Assembly (NCBI GenBank): GCA_020161135.1
Contig: JAIUOB010000003.1
Location: 186,001-250,000, forward strand
Reading direction: 5' to 3'
From: Gemmatimonadota bacterium
GTDB taxonomy: Bacteria > Gemmatimonadota > Gemmatimonadetes > Gemmatimonadales > Gemmatimonadaceae
DNA: 64,000 nt
Shown here: piece after piece, positions 8,356-15,707 of the stretch
Numbering within the stretch: the first letter of the stretch is position 1
How the letters are laid out: every line of letters begins with the position of its first letter
Notes under the pieces: model-generated
Database searches by the model: none
Told to the model about the DNA's origin: nothing
What the model saw: only the letters and a program-made list of their open reading frames with translations
Position numbers and translations under genes: made by a program

Positions 8356-8384
8356 TTGACACCCCCCGCGCGCTCCGCTAGGTT
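8356..8384 (+). promoter_or_regulatory. Promoter for the site-2 protease-scpAB unit
   Basis: TTGACA (8356-8361), 17-base spacer, TAGGTT (8379-8384); predicted start near 8391. It is the best housekeeping-sigma match in the window. A TTG start codon that would overlap the -35 box is therefore unlikely. Confidence 0.75.
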
Positions 8385-8469
8385 CCCACTCTACGACTTG
8401 CTTGCATTCGCGTTCGGTCGGATCCCGATACCGGTCCCCGCCGTCCGCCTCCTCTCCCTGCCCGCCGCG

Positions 8470-9153
8470 GTGGACTTCGTCCAGAGACTCGCCCTCGTCG
8501 CGCCCGTCCTGCTCTTCTCGATGGTCGCGCACGAGTACGCCCACGGCTACGCCGCCCTCCGTCAGGGCGACGCCACGGCGTATCAGTTGGGGCGGCTCAC
8601 CTGGAACCCGCTCAAGCACATCGATCCCTTCATGACGGTGCTGGTCCCCGTCGTGCTGGCCTTCATCGGCGGCCCCATTTTCGGGGGGGCGAAGCCGGTC
8701 CCGGTCAATCCGCGCAACTATCGCAACTACAAGCGCGGCGACATCATCGTCTCGCTGGCTGGTGTCGCCACCAATTTCGTGATCGCGATCGCCTGCGTGC
8801 CGCTCATCGTGCTGGTCGGCCTCGTGGGGCAGCAGGTGGGCGCGCTCGAGCGCCCACTGGCGGTGCTGCAGCAGATGCTGGTGTTGGGGGTCTTCCTCAA
8901 TCTCGTGCTCGTGGCCTTCAACCTGCTGCCCATCCCGCCGCTCGATGGGTCGCACGTGTTCAAGTATCTGCTTCCCCCCGCGTGGTCGCTCCAGTATCAG
9001 CGCCTGGGGGCGTTCGGCTTCTTCCTGCTCTTCGCCATCCTCACCTGGGCCAGCCCCGTGGTCCGGTTCTGGTTGAGTCCGGCGTACTACCTGCGGTTGG
9101 TGGCCGAACAGGTCTACTTTCCGTACATGCTCCCGAACCCCTTCTCCTCCTGA
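8470..9153 (+). CDS. Site-2 protease family (M50) membrane metalloprotease
   Basis: An integral membrane zinc protease of the small YwhC-like branch of peptidase family M50. The zinc-binding motif HEYAHG sits in the first transmembrane helix, and the third metal ligand is in NLLPIPPLDGSH (about residue 155). Four to five hydrophobic segments are visible. GTG 8470 gives 227 residues, the usual size of this branch, and starts just before the first helix. TTG 8398 is an alternative 24 residues longer; TTG 8356 overlaps the promoter. The enzyme would cut substrates within the membrane. scpA starts 7 bases after the stop, an arrangement that suggests co-transcription rather than shared function. 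Confidence 0.88.
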   Translation: MDFVQRLALVAPVLLFSMVAHEYAHGYAALRQGDATAYQLGRLTWNPLKHIDPFMTVLVPVVLAFIGGPIFGGAKPVPVNPRNYRNYKRGDIIVSLAGVATNFVIAIACVPLIVLVGLVGQQVGALERPLAVLQQMLVLGVFLNLVLVAFNLLPIPPLDGSHVFKYLLPPAWSLQYQRLGAFGFFLLFAILTWASPVVRFWLSPAYYLRLVAEQVYFPYMLPNPFSS

Positions 9154-9160
9154 CGGTCGC

Positions 9161-9910
9161 GTGATCGCTCCTTCGTTCCGTCCGTCCGACGTCGCCTCCC
9201 CGACCTTCGTCGTGGAATTGGGCCAGTTCACCGGCCCGCTCGACCTGCTCCTCTCGCTCATCCGCGACGAGCAGGTCGACATCTACGACATCCCCATCGC
9301 GCGCATCGCGGAGCAGTTCCTCGCGCGCATCGGGTCGTTGGGACTCGACGAAGCGGCCGACTACCTCGAGATGGCCGCCCGCCTGCTGCGCATCAAGGCG
9401 CAGATGCTGCTGCCGCGCGCCGACGGTGAGGAGGCGTGGGAGGATCCGCGCGCCGAACTCGTGCGGCGCCTGCTCGAGTACCAGCAGATGCGCGAAGTGG
9501 TCGACCTGCTCGAGCGCCGCGGCGAGGAGCGCCGGCACCAGTTCCCGCGCCGCTTCGTGCCGCCCGCCGTCGATATCACGCCCCCCGCGGCCCCGTTGGC
9601 CATCTCGCTCGGCGAGCTGCTCGCCGCCGTCGACCGCGTCCTGCGTGTCACCAAGGTGCCCACGCTGCACGAAGTGGTGCCGCGCGCGCTCGATGTCGCC
9701 GGTGCCATGGACGCGGTGCGCGCGACCCTCGCCATCCGTCGTCACTGCCGCTGGCAGGACCTGGTGGCGCGTGATGCCGAGCCGTGGCAGATCCTGTCCG
9801 TCCTGTTGGCGCTGCTGGAGATGGCGAAGCTCGGTGAGCTGCGCATCGCGCAGTCCCGTGCCTTTGCCTCTGTGGAGATCCGTCGTGACGCCGTTAGCGA
9901 AGCTGCTTGA
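9161..9910 (+). CDS. scpA: Segregation and condensation protein A
   Basis: ScpA is the kleisin subunit that bridges the heads of SMC in the bacterial condensin and is needed for chromosome compaction and segregation. The 249-residue product has the typical N terminus FTGPLDLLLSLI (about residues 16-27) and the AADYLEMAARLLRIKAQMLL segment (about 65-85) that contacts the SMC neck. The winged-helix C-terminal part lies at about 190-240. The start is GTG 9161. It overlaps scpB by 26 bases, so translation of the two is probably coupled. No smc gene is in the window. Confidence 0.94.
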   Translation: MIAPSFRPSDVASPTFVVELGQFTGPLDLLLSLIRDEQVDIYDIPIARIAEQFLARIGSLGLDEAADYLEMAARLLRIKAQMLLPRADGEEAWEDPRAELVRRLLEYQQMREVVDLLERRGEERRHQFPRRFVPPAVDITPPAAPLAISLGELLAAVDRVLRVTKVPTLHEVVPRALDVAGAMDAVRATLAIRRHCRWQDLVARDAEPWQILSVLLALLEMAKLGELRIAQSRAFASVEIRRDAVSEAA

Positions 9911-10439
9911 AGCCGCGCTGTTTGCCGCGCCCCGTCCGGTGTCGCTCGACGCGCTCGCGTCGCTCGACCCCGAGGCGAGCCCGGCGGCGGTGAGCGCGGC
10001 GCTCGACGAACTGCGCGAGCACTACGACGTGGATGGGCATGGCGTCGAACTGGTCGAGCAGGGTGGCGGCTGGCAGATCCTCACGCGCGCCGAGTTCGCC
10101 GAAGCCATCGAGCGTGCACAGGTCGCAGTGCGTCCGCAGCGCTTGTCCGCGGCGGCACTCGAGACTCTTGCCATTGTGGCGTATCGCCAGCCCATCGGGC
10201 GCGCAGAGATCGAGGAGATCCGCGGCGTGGCCGTCGGATCGGTGCTCAAGTCGCTGCACGAGCGGGGGCTCATCGATATCGTCGGGCGCTCCGAGGGCAT
10301 CGGACGCCCGTTGCTGTACGGCACGACGCCGCAGTTCCTCGAGCAGTTCGCACTACGACACCTCGAAGAGCTGCCGCGCGCCGACGAGCTGGCCATCGCA
10401 CTGCGCGGTGCTGGCAACGCCACGGTCGCCTCGGAGTGA
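9885..10439 (+). CDS. scpB: Segregation and condensation protein B
   Basis: ScpB is the kite subunit that dimerises and binds ScpA in the SMC complex. The 184-residue product contains the two winged-helix domains of the family, with the conserved LETLAIVAYRQPIGRAEIEE stretch (about residues 88-107) and the following GRSEGIGRPLLYGTT segment. The start is the GTG at 9885 inside the end of scpA, giving MTPLAKLLEAALF, a normal ScpB N terminus. The stop overlaps the GTG of the next gene (GTGA). An scpA-scpB-rsuA-type gene order is common in bacteria and supports all three calls. Confidence 0.94.
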   Translation: MTPLAKLLEAALFAAPRPVSLDALASLDPEASPAAVSAALDELREHYDVDGHGVELVEQGGGWQILTRAEFAEAIERAQVAVRPQRLSAAALETLAIVAYRQPIGRAEIEEIRGVAVGSVLKSLHERGLIDIVGRSEGIGRPLLYGTTPQFLEQFALRHLEELPRADELAIALRGAGNATVASE

Positions 10440-11434
10440 CCGGCCGCCGTCCATCGGGGCGTCCACGCGGCACCGGTCGCCCGGGCGGCGGGCGCCCGGG
10501 TGAGGCGCGCCCGCCCAAGGCGGGTGCGAAGGGGCCCGGGCCGAAGGCGTCGGGGCCGAAGGGTCCCGGAGCGAAGGCCGGCGTGAAGTCTGCCGCGAAG
10601 AGAAGCGCGCCGGACAGGAAGGCGCCGTCCAAGGCGCCGCCCAAGGCGCCGTCCAAGGCGCCGCCCAAGGCGCCGCCCTCAGCGCGGGCGGGGAGCACGG
10701 TGGCAGCCCGTGACGAGGGCCCGATGCGGGTGCAGCGCGCGCTCGCGCGCGCCGGGGTGGTCTCGCGGCGCGAGGCCGATCGCGCCGTCGCCGAGGGGCG
10801 GGTCACGGTGAATGGCGCCGTCGCGACCATCGGGCAGGTGGTCGATCCCCAGCGCGACCGCGTCCTCCTTGACGGGGCGCCGGTCGAGACAGCGCGCACC
10901 ACGCACCGCTGGATCGTGCTCCACAAGCCGGCCGGCGTCATGACCACGCGCCGCGATCCGCAGGGGCGCACCACGGTGTTCGACCTCGTCGATGCCGCGC
11001 CGGGTCTCACCTACGTGGGGCGGCTCGACTTCATGACCGAAGGGGTCCTGCTCCTCACCACCGATGGCACCGCGGCGCACGCGCTCACCCATCCGAGCCG
11101 CGAAGTCGAGCGCACGTACGTGGCGACGGTGCAGGGCGACGCGCGCGGTGCCGTGCGCGCCTCCCGCCAGGGCGTCCAGTTGGAGGACGGCCTCGTCGTA
11201 CCGCGGGATGCCTCGGCCACCCCGCTCGGCAATCGGCGCTGGGCCTTCGAGGTGACCATCGCCGAGGGGCGCACCCACGAGGTGCGGCGGCTCTGCGACG
11301 CCCTTGGTCTCTCCGTGGAGCGTCTCGTGCGTACCCGCTACGGGCCCGTCAAGCTTGGCGACCTGGCCCCGGGAAGCGCTCGGGCGCTCTCCGCCCGCGA
11401 GCGCGAGATGCTCGACGCGCTGGTCGCGAACTAG
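10436..11434 (+). CDS. RsuA/RluB-family pseudouridine synthase with basic N-terminal extension
   Basis: The product (332 residues) isomerises uridine in rRNA. An S4 RNA-binding domain at about residues 98-150 (MRVQRALARAGVVSRREAD) is followed by the catalytic domain with GRLDFMTEGVLLLT near residue 200; the Asp of GRLD is the expected catalytic residue. The first 95 residues are an unusual Lys/Pro/Ala/Gly-rich extension that includes five KAP(S/P) tetrapeptides encoded by a 12-base tandem repeat. Such basic tails can add RNA affinity. The family is clear; the 23S target of RluB type is more likely than 16S but is not proven. Confidence 0.9.
   Translation: MTGRRPSGRPRGTGRPGGGRPGEARPPKAGAKGPGPKASGPKGPGAKAGVKSAAKRSAPDRKAPSKAPPKAPSKAPPKAPPSARAGSTVAARDEGPMRVQRALARAGVVSRREADRAVAEGRVTVNGAVATIGQVVDPQRDRVLLDGAPVETARTTHRWIVLHKPAGVMTTRRDPQGRTTVFDLVDAAPGLTYVGRLDFMTEGVLLLTTDGTAAHALTHPSREVERTYVATVQGDARGAVRASRQGVQLEDGLVVPRDASATPLGNRRWAFEVTIAEGRTHEVRRLCDALGLSVERLVRTRYGPVKLGDLAPGSARALSAREREMLDALVAN
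10619..10678 (+). repeat. Five 12-base tandem repeats within the pseudouridine synthase gene
   Basis: Five head-to-tail copies of AAGGCGCCG(T/C)CC encode Lys-Ala-Pro-Ser/Pro. The copies alternate TCC and CCC and stay in frame. Such a tract can expand or contract by whole codon groups without breaking the gene. Confidence 0.9.
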
Positions 11435-11569
11435 CGGAGCACTGCGCGGTATCTTGGGTACACGTCGGGGACCGGGCGAACGCCGGGTCTCTTTCGCATC
11501 TTGGTCTGCTTCCCGTCTTCCCACACCCGCCGCGCCGGTGACCTCCGCTTCCTGCACCCCGAGCCGTTC

Positions 11570-12544
11570 GTGACCGCACCCGCCGCTCAGTCGCCCGATG
11601 CCGCCCTCGTCCAGGGGGTGCTCCGAGAGGTGGCGCGCCGCATCGTCGGGCAGGATTACATGGTCGAGCGGCTGCTCATCAGCCTCCTCACCGGTGGCCA
11701 CGTGCTGCTCGAAGGGGTGCCGGGGCTCGCGAAGACCCTCACGGTGCGCACGTTGGCCGAGACGGTGCGCACCACCTTTCAGCGCATTCAGTTCACGCCC
11801 GACCTCCTTCCCGCCGACGTCGTCGGCACGCAGGTGTTCGACCAGCAGACGGGCGAGTTCCGCGTGAAGCACGGCCCGATCTTCGCGAACATCATCCTCG
11901 CGGACGAGATCAACCGCGCGCCAGCCAAGGTGCAGGCAGCGCTGCTCGAGGCGATGCAGGAGAAGCAGGTCACCATCGGCGGCACGACCTTCCGGCTCGC
12001 CGAGCCCTTCCTCGTCCTCGCGACGCAGAATCCGATCGAGCAGGAAGGCACGTACCCGCTGCCCGAAGCGCAGGTCGACCGCTTCATGATGAAGTTGCGC
12101 GTCGGCTATCCGACGCGTGCCGAGGAGAAGGAGATCCTGCGACGCATGGCCGGCGGCGAGACCATCCCGGTCGCCGCGGTGGCGTCGCCGGAGGCGCTGC
12201 TCGACGCGCGGCGTCGCATCGCCGAGTTGTACATGGACGAGCGCATCGTCGACTACATCGTCGAGCTCGTGCACGCCACGCGCCACCCGGCGGATGTCGG
12301 GGCCGCCGACCTGCGTCCGCTCATCGAGTTCGGCGCATCGCCGCGCGCGACGATCGCCCTCGGGCAGGCGGCGCGCGCGCACGCCTTCCTGCGCGGCCGC
12401 GCATTCGTCACGCCGGACGACGTGAAGAGCATCGCGCCCGACGTGCTGCGGCATCGCGTGCTGACGTCGTTCGAGGCGGATGCCGAAGGGGTCACCAGCG
12501 ACACCATCGTGAGCCGCCTTCTCGCCGTCGTCGACGCGCCCTGA
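11570..12544 (+). CDS. MoxR-family AAA+ ATPase
   Basis: MoxR ATPases act with von Willebrand factor A proteins as chaperone-like partners. The 324-residue product has the Walker A variant GVPGLAKT (about residues 46-53), Walker B ILADEINRAP (about 110) and the sensor segment ATQNPIEQEGTYPLPEAQ (about 150) that is near-diagnostic for MoxR. GTG 11570 is preferred because family members begin shortly before the helix leading to IVGQD; a start at 11501 would add 23 residues. It is the first gene of a co-directional series of DUF58, BatA, BatBC and BatDE genes, the standard MoxR/Bat context. No clear ribosome site is seen. Confidence 0.92.
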   Translation: MTAPAAQSPDAALVQGVLREVARRIVGQDYMVERLLISLLTGGHVLLEGVPGLAKTLTVRTLAETVRTTFQRIQFTPDLLPADVVGTQVFDQQTGEFRVKHGPIFANIILADEINRAPAKVQAALLEAMQEKQVTIGGTTFRLAEPFLVLATQNPIEQEGTYPLPEAQVDRFMMKLRVGYPTRAEEKEILRRMAGGETIPVAAVASPEALLDARRRIAELYMDERIVDYIVELVHATRHPADVGAADLRPLIEFGASPRATIALGQAARAHAFLRGRAFVTPDDVKSIAPDVLRHRVLTSFEADAEGVTSDTIVSRLLAVVDAP

Positions 12545-12555
12545 GCCGAGTCGCC

Positions 12556-13596
12556 GTGGCCCCCGAGCGCGAGACCCACGAACTGCCCCGGGCCGTGGCG
12601 CCGGCGTCCATCGCGCCGGCCGATGTGCTGCGGCAGGTGCGGCGCGTCGAGGTGCGCACGCGCCGCCTGGTCGACTCGCGCTTCGCCGGCGAGTACCGCT
12701 CGCTGTTCAAGGGGCAGGGGATGGAGTTCGCCGAGGTGCGCGAGTACCAACCCGGCGACGAGGTGCGGGCCATCGACTGGAACGTGTCGGCCCGCATGGG
12801 GCGCCCGTTCGTCAAGCAGTACATCGAGGAGCGCGAGCTGACCATCATGCTCGTGCTCGACCTCTCCGGCTCGTCGCGCTTCGGCACGCGCAGTCGGTTC
12901 AAGCACGAGTTCGCGGTCGAACTCGCGGGAGTGCTCGCCCTCGCGGCCACCCGCAACAACGATCGCGTGGGGCTCATGCTCTTCACCGACCGCGTCGAGC
13001 ATGCGCTGCCGGCGCGCAAGGGACGCAAGCATGCGTTGCGGCTCATCCGCGACCTGCTCACCGTCGAGCCACGCGGGCGCGGCACGTCGTTCGGCGCGGC
13101 GGTCGATCGCCTCATGCGTCTCCTCCCGCATCGCTCCGTGGTCTTCCTGGCGTCGGACTTCCTGGCGGACGATGTCGAACGTCCGCTGGCGCGTCTGGCG
13201 CAGCGTCACGATGTCATCGCGGTGACGCTCGAGGATCCCGCCGAGCGGGAGTTGCCCGACATCGGGGCGGCGCGACTCGAGGATCCGGAGACGGGCGAGA
13301 TCGTCGAGATCGACACGTCACACCCGCAGGTGCGTCGCGCCTTCGCCGCGCGCGTCGCCGCCGACGACGCGGCCCGCCGGAAGCTGTTCGGACGTCTCGG
13401 TCTCGATGAGATCGTGGTGCATACGGCCTACGGCTATGTCGACGCGCTGCTGGCCTTCTTCCGGGCGCGCGCGCGTCGACCGCACGGCGCGGTGCGCAGC
13501 GGCCCGCGCGGCCTCCTCGGCGATGCGGCCGATGGAACGCCCGCGCCCGCGCCTTCGCCCGCGTCGCCTCCGGCCGCGCGCGCGGTGCGGCGCTGA
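12556..13596 (+). CDS. DUF58 domain protein
   Basis: A 346-residue member of the DUF58 family, which accompanies MoxR ATPases. The signature region RSLFKGQGMEFAEVREYQPG (about residues 50-69) followed by DEVRAIDWNVSARMG is present. A VWA-like fold follows, with LVLDLSGSSRFG (about 98-109) giving a D-x-S-x-S metal site, and VFLASDFLADD near 200. The C-terminal 40 residues are Ala/Pro/Arg-rich. GTG 12556 lies 11 bases after moxR. There is no clear membrane segment, so it is probably a cytoplasmic partner of MoxR. It ends in a one-base overlap (TGATG) with the next gene. Confidence 0.9.
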   Translation: MAPERETHELPRAVAPASIAPADVLRQVRRVEVRTRRLVDSRFAGEYRSLFKGQGMEFAEVREYQPGDEVRAIDWNVSARMGRPFVKQYIEERELTIMLVLDLSGSSRFGTRSRFKHEFAVELAGVLALAATRNNDRVGLMLFTDRVEHALPARKGRKHALRLIRDLLTVEPRGRGTSFGAAVDRLMRLLPHRSVVFLASDFLADDVERPLARLAQRHDVIAVTLEDPAERELPDIGAARLEDPETGEIVEIDTSHPQVRRAFAARVAADDAARRKLFGRLGLDEIVVHTAYGYVDALLAFFRARARRPHGAVRSGPRGLLGDAADGTPAPAPSPASPPAARAVRR

Positions 13597-14642
13597 TGCA
13601 GCTCGCCCCGCTCAGGACGGCATCGCAGCCGCCCGCCTCGCGGCCGTCGGCAGGCGATACCGCGCGGCCGCTGTCGCGCGCGCAGTACGGTGTCGCGGTC
13701 GCGCCCGATACGGTCACCGTGGGCGATCGCTTTCGCTTCATCGTCACGGTGGTGGTGCCGGAGGGGTCGCGCATCGACTGGCCGCGCCTCACCGACTCCA
13801 CCGCGGACATCGCGATGCACGGTGCGGTGCGCATCGTCGACGGGGGCACGAAGCTCGGCTCGCACACCGAACGGGCGGAGTACGAACTGAGTGCGTGGAA
13901 CGTCGGGCCGCTCCCCATCGGCATGCCGCCCGTCGTGGTGCAGGCGCCCGGCGGCGCGTTCCGGGTGCCGCTCACCAACGCGCAGGTCGTCGTGAAGAGC
14001 GTGCTGCCGGGTGACACATCGCTGCATGTGCCCAAGCCCGCGCGCGACCTGTTCGCGCGCGAGGTGCCGTGGTGGGAGCAGTGGTGGCCGGCACTCCTGG
14101 TGCTGCTCGGGCTCGGCCTGCTCTGGTGGCTCTGGCGCAAGCGGCGTCGCGCCCCGAAGCGCGTGGCGCCGGTCGTGCCGCTCGATGCGTACCAGCGCGC
14201 GCAGCATGAGTTCGATCGCCTCGAGCGTCTCGCACTCGTGGAGGTGGGCGAGAGTGGGCGCTACGTCGCTCTGGGCGTCGACGTCGTGCGCTACTATCTC
14301 GCCGATCGCATCCCCGATGCCGTGCTCGCGCTCACCAGCGCCGAGCTGCTCATCGTGGCCGCCGACGATCCGCGCGTCCCGCTCGATCAGTTGGCGTCGC
14401 TCTTTGCCGATGCCGACGCCGTGAAGTTCGCGGCACACACCATCACGCCGACACGTGCGCGGGCCCTTGTCGGCGATGCCCGTGCCGTCGTCGACACGTT
14501 CGAAGCCAACGACCGCGCCCGGCGTGACGCACTCGATGCGGCGCGCCGCGCCGAGCGCGAGGCGGAACGGGCTGCGCGGGCCGCGCATGAAGAGGCCGCG
14601 CGCAAGCAGTCGCGCCGTCCCACGGCCGGGGCGGGCCAGTGA
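13596..14642 (+). CDS. Single-pass membrane protein of the Bat operon
   Basis: A 348-residue protein. The first 140 residues form a beta-rich, probably periplasmic domain resembling the BatD-type oxygen-tolerance fold (VTVGDRFRFIVTVVVPEGS). One transmembrane segment (ALLVLLGLGLLWWLW, about residues 165-180) is followed by a basic stretch and a cytoplasmic helical domain of about 165 residues, ending in an Arg/Glu/Ala-rich coiled coil. The layout matches the DUF4381-like proteins found between DUF58 and VWA genes in MoxR operons, a resemblance I judge by architecture and position. No typical signal peptide precedes the first domain, so topology at the N terminus is uncertain. Confidence 0.7.
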   Translation: MQLAPLRTASQPPASRPSAGDTARPLSRAQYGVAVAPDTVTVGDRFRFIVTVVVPEGSRIDWPRLTDSTADIAMHGAVRIVDGGTKLGSHTERAEYELSAWNVGPLPIGMPPVVVQAPGGAFRVPLTNAQVVVKSVLPGDTSLHVPKPARDLFAREVPWWEQWWPALLVLLGLGLLWWLWRKRRRAPKRVAPVVPLDAYQRAQHEFDRLERLALVEVGESGRYVALGVDVVRYYLADRIPDAVLALTSAELLIVAADDPRVPLDQLASLFADADAVKFAAHTITPTRARALVGDARAVVDTFEANDRARRDALDAARRAEREAERAARAAHEEAARKQSRRPTAGAGQ

Positions 14643-15700
14643 TCGAGTGGGCGGGCCTCGTCGACGCGCTGCGCAGCGGGGAGTGGTGGGCGGCGCGCGG
14701 CAGCTTTGTCACGCTGTTCGGCGTGAACCTCGCGCACCCCGAGGCGCTGCTGCTCCTGCTGCCGCTCGCCTGGTGGCTGTGGCGCGTCGGGCGTCGGCAG
14801 GCGACGCGCGCGATCCTGTTCTCGCGCGCCTCGGCGCTTGCCGACGGGCCGCGTCCGCGCGTGGCCTGGGTGCGCGGCCTGCCGTGGCTGCGTGCCCTCG
14901 CGCTCGTCGGGCTGATCGTCGCGGTGGCGCAGCCGCGCTCCGGTGCGCGCGCGGAGCGCGTGTCCAGCGAGGGCATCGACATCGCGGTGGTGCTCGACAT
15001 CTCGAGCTCGATGCTGGCCGAGGACTTCCAGCCGCAGAATCGCATCGAGGTGGCCAAGGACAAGGTCAAGCGGTTCGTGCTCGGGCGAAAGAGCGATCGC
15101 GTGGGGCTCGTGGCATTCTCCGGCGAGGCGCTCACGCAGGTGCCGCTCACGACCGACTACCCCGTGGTGCTGGCGGCCATCGACAACCTGCAGGTCGGGC
15201 AGCTCGAGGACGGTACGGCCATCGGCACAGCCATCGCGACGGCGGCCAACCGCCTGCGCACTGCCCCCGGTCGGTCGCGCGTGATGGTGCTGCTCACCGA
15301 CGGCGAGAACAATCGGGGTGCCATCGACCCGCGCACCGCCGCTCAGGCCGCTGGGGCGTTCGGCATTCGCATCTACACCATCGGCGTGGGGAGCGAAGGC
15401 ATGGCGGCCGTGCCGGTGGGGCGCGGCCTGTTCGGTCTGCGCTACGAGAACCGCCCGGTCAAGATCGACGAGGCCTTGCTGACGGAGATCGCGACCAACA
15501 CCGGCGGTCGCTACTTCCGCGCGCGCGACGCCGAGGCCCTGCAGCAGATCTACGAGCAGATCGACCGTCTCGAGCGGTCTGCCGTGGAGGCCCGCGCCTA
15601 CATCCGCTACACCGAGCGCTTCCGCTGGCCGTTGGTGCTGGGGCTTGTCGCGCTGGTGGGCGAACTGGCGATTCGCGCGCGGCGCGGGTTGCTGCCGTGA
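14639..15700 (+). CDS. batA: BatA-like VWA domain membrane protein
   Basis: A 353-residue BatA-type protein. Hydrophobic segments near residues 36-52 and 82-100 precede a VWA domain with an intact metal-ion-dependent adhesion site: DISSS at about 120, the Thr of DGTAIGTA at about 197 and the Asp of LTDGENN at about 220. A C-terminal transmembrane segment (WPLVLGLVALVGELA) closes the protein. The start is GTG 14639 in a GTGA overlap with the preceding gene. Bat proteins were named for Bacteroides aerotolerance and are thought to form an inner-membrane complex with periplasmic VWA and TPR parts; the mechanism is not settled. Confidence 0.87.
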   Translation: MIEWAGLVDALRSGEWWAARGSFVTLFGVNLAHPEALLLLLPLAWWLWRVGRRQATRAILFSRASALADGPRPRVAWVRGLPWLRALALVGLIVAVAQPRSGARAERVSSEGIDIAVVLDISSSMLAEDFQPQNRIEVAKDKVKRFVLGRKSDRVGLVAFSGEALTQVPLTTDYPVVLAAIDNLQVGQLEDGTAIGTAIATAANRLRTAPGRSRVMVLLTDGENNRGAIDPRTAAQAAGAFGIRIYTIGVGSEGMAAVPVGRGLFGLRYENRPVKIDEALLTEIATNTGGRYFRARDAEALQQIYEQIDRLERSAVEARAYIRYTERFRWPLVLGLVALVGELAIRARRGLLP

Positions 15701-15707
15701 GCGCGCG

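Noticed and set aside
8356..8397. Upstream TTG start for the site-2 protease
   Set aside because: TTG 8356 is the -35 box of a near-consensus promoter, so the transcript would start after it.
11435..11569. TATCTT at 11450-11455 and an imperfect hairpin at about 11468-11490 before moxR
   Set aside because: No -35 box fits, and the stem has mismatches and only a short T-run; neither promoter nor terminator could be supported.
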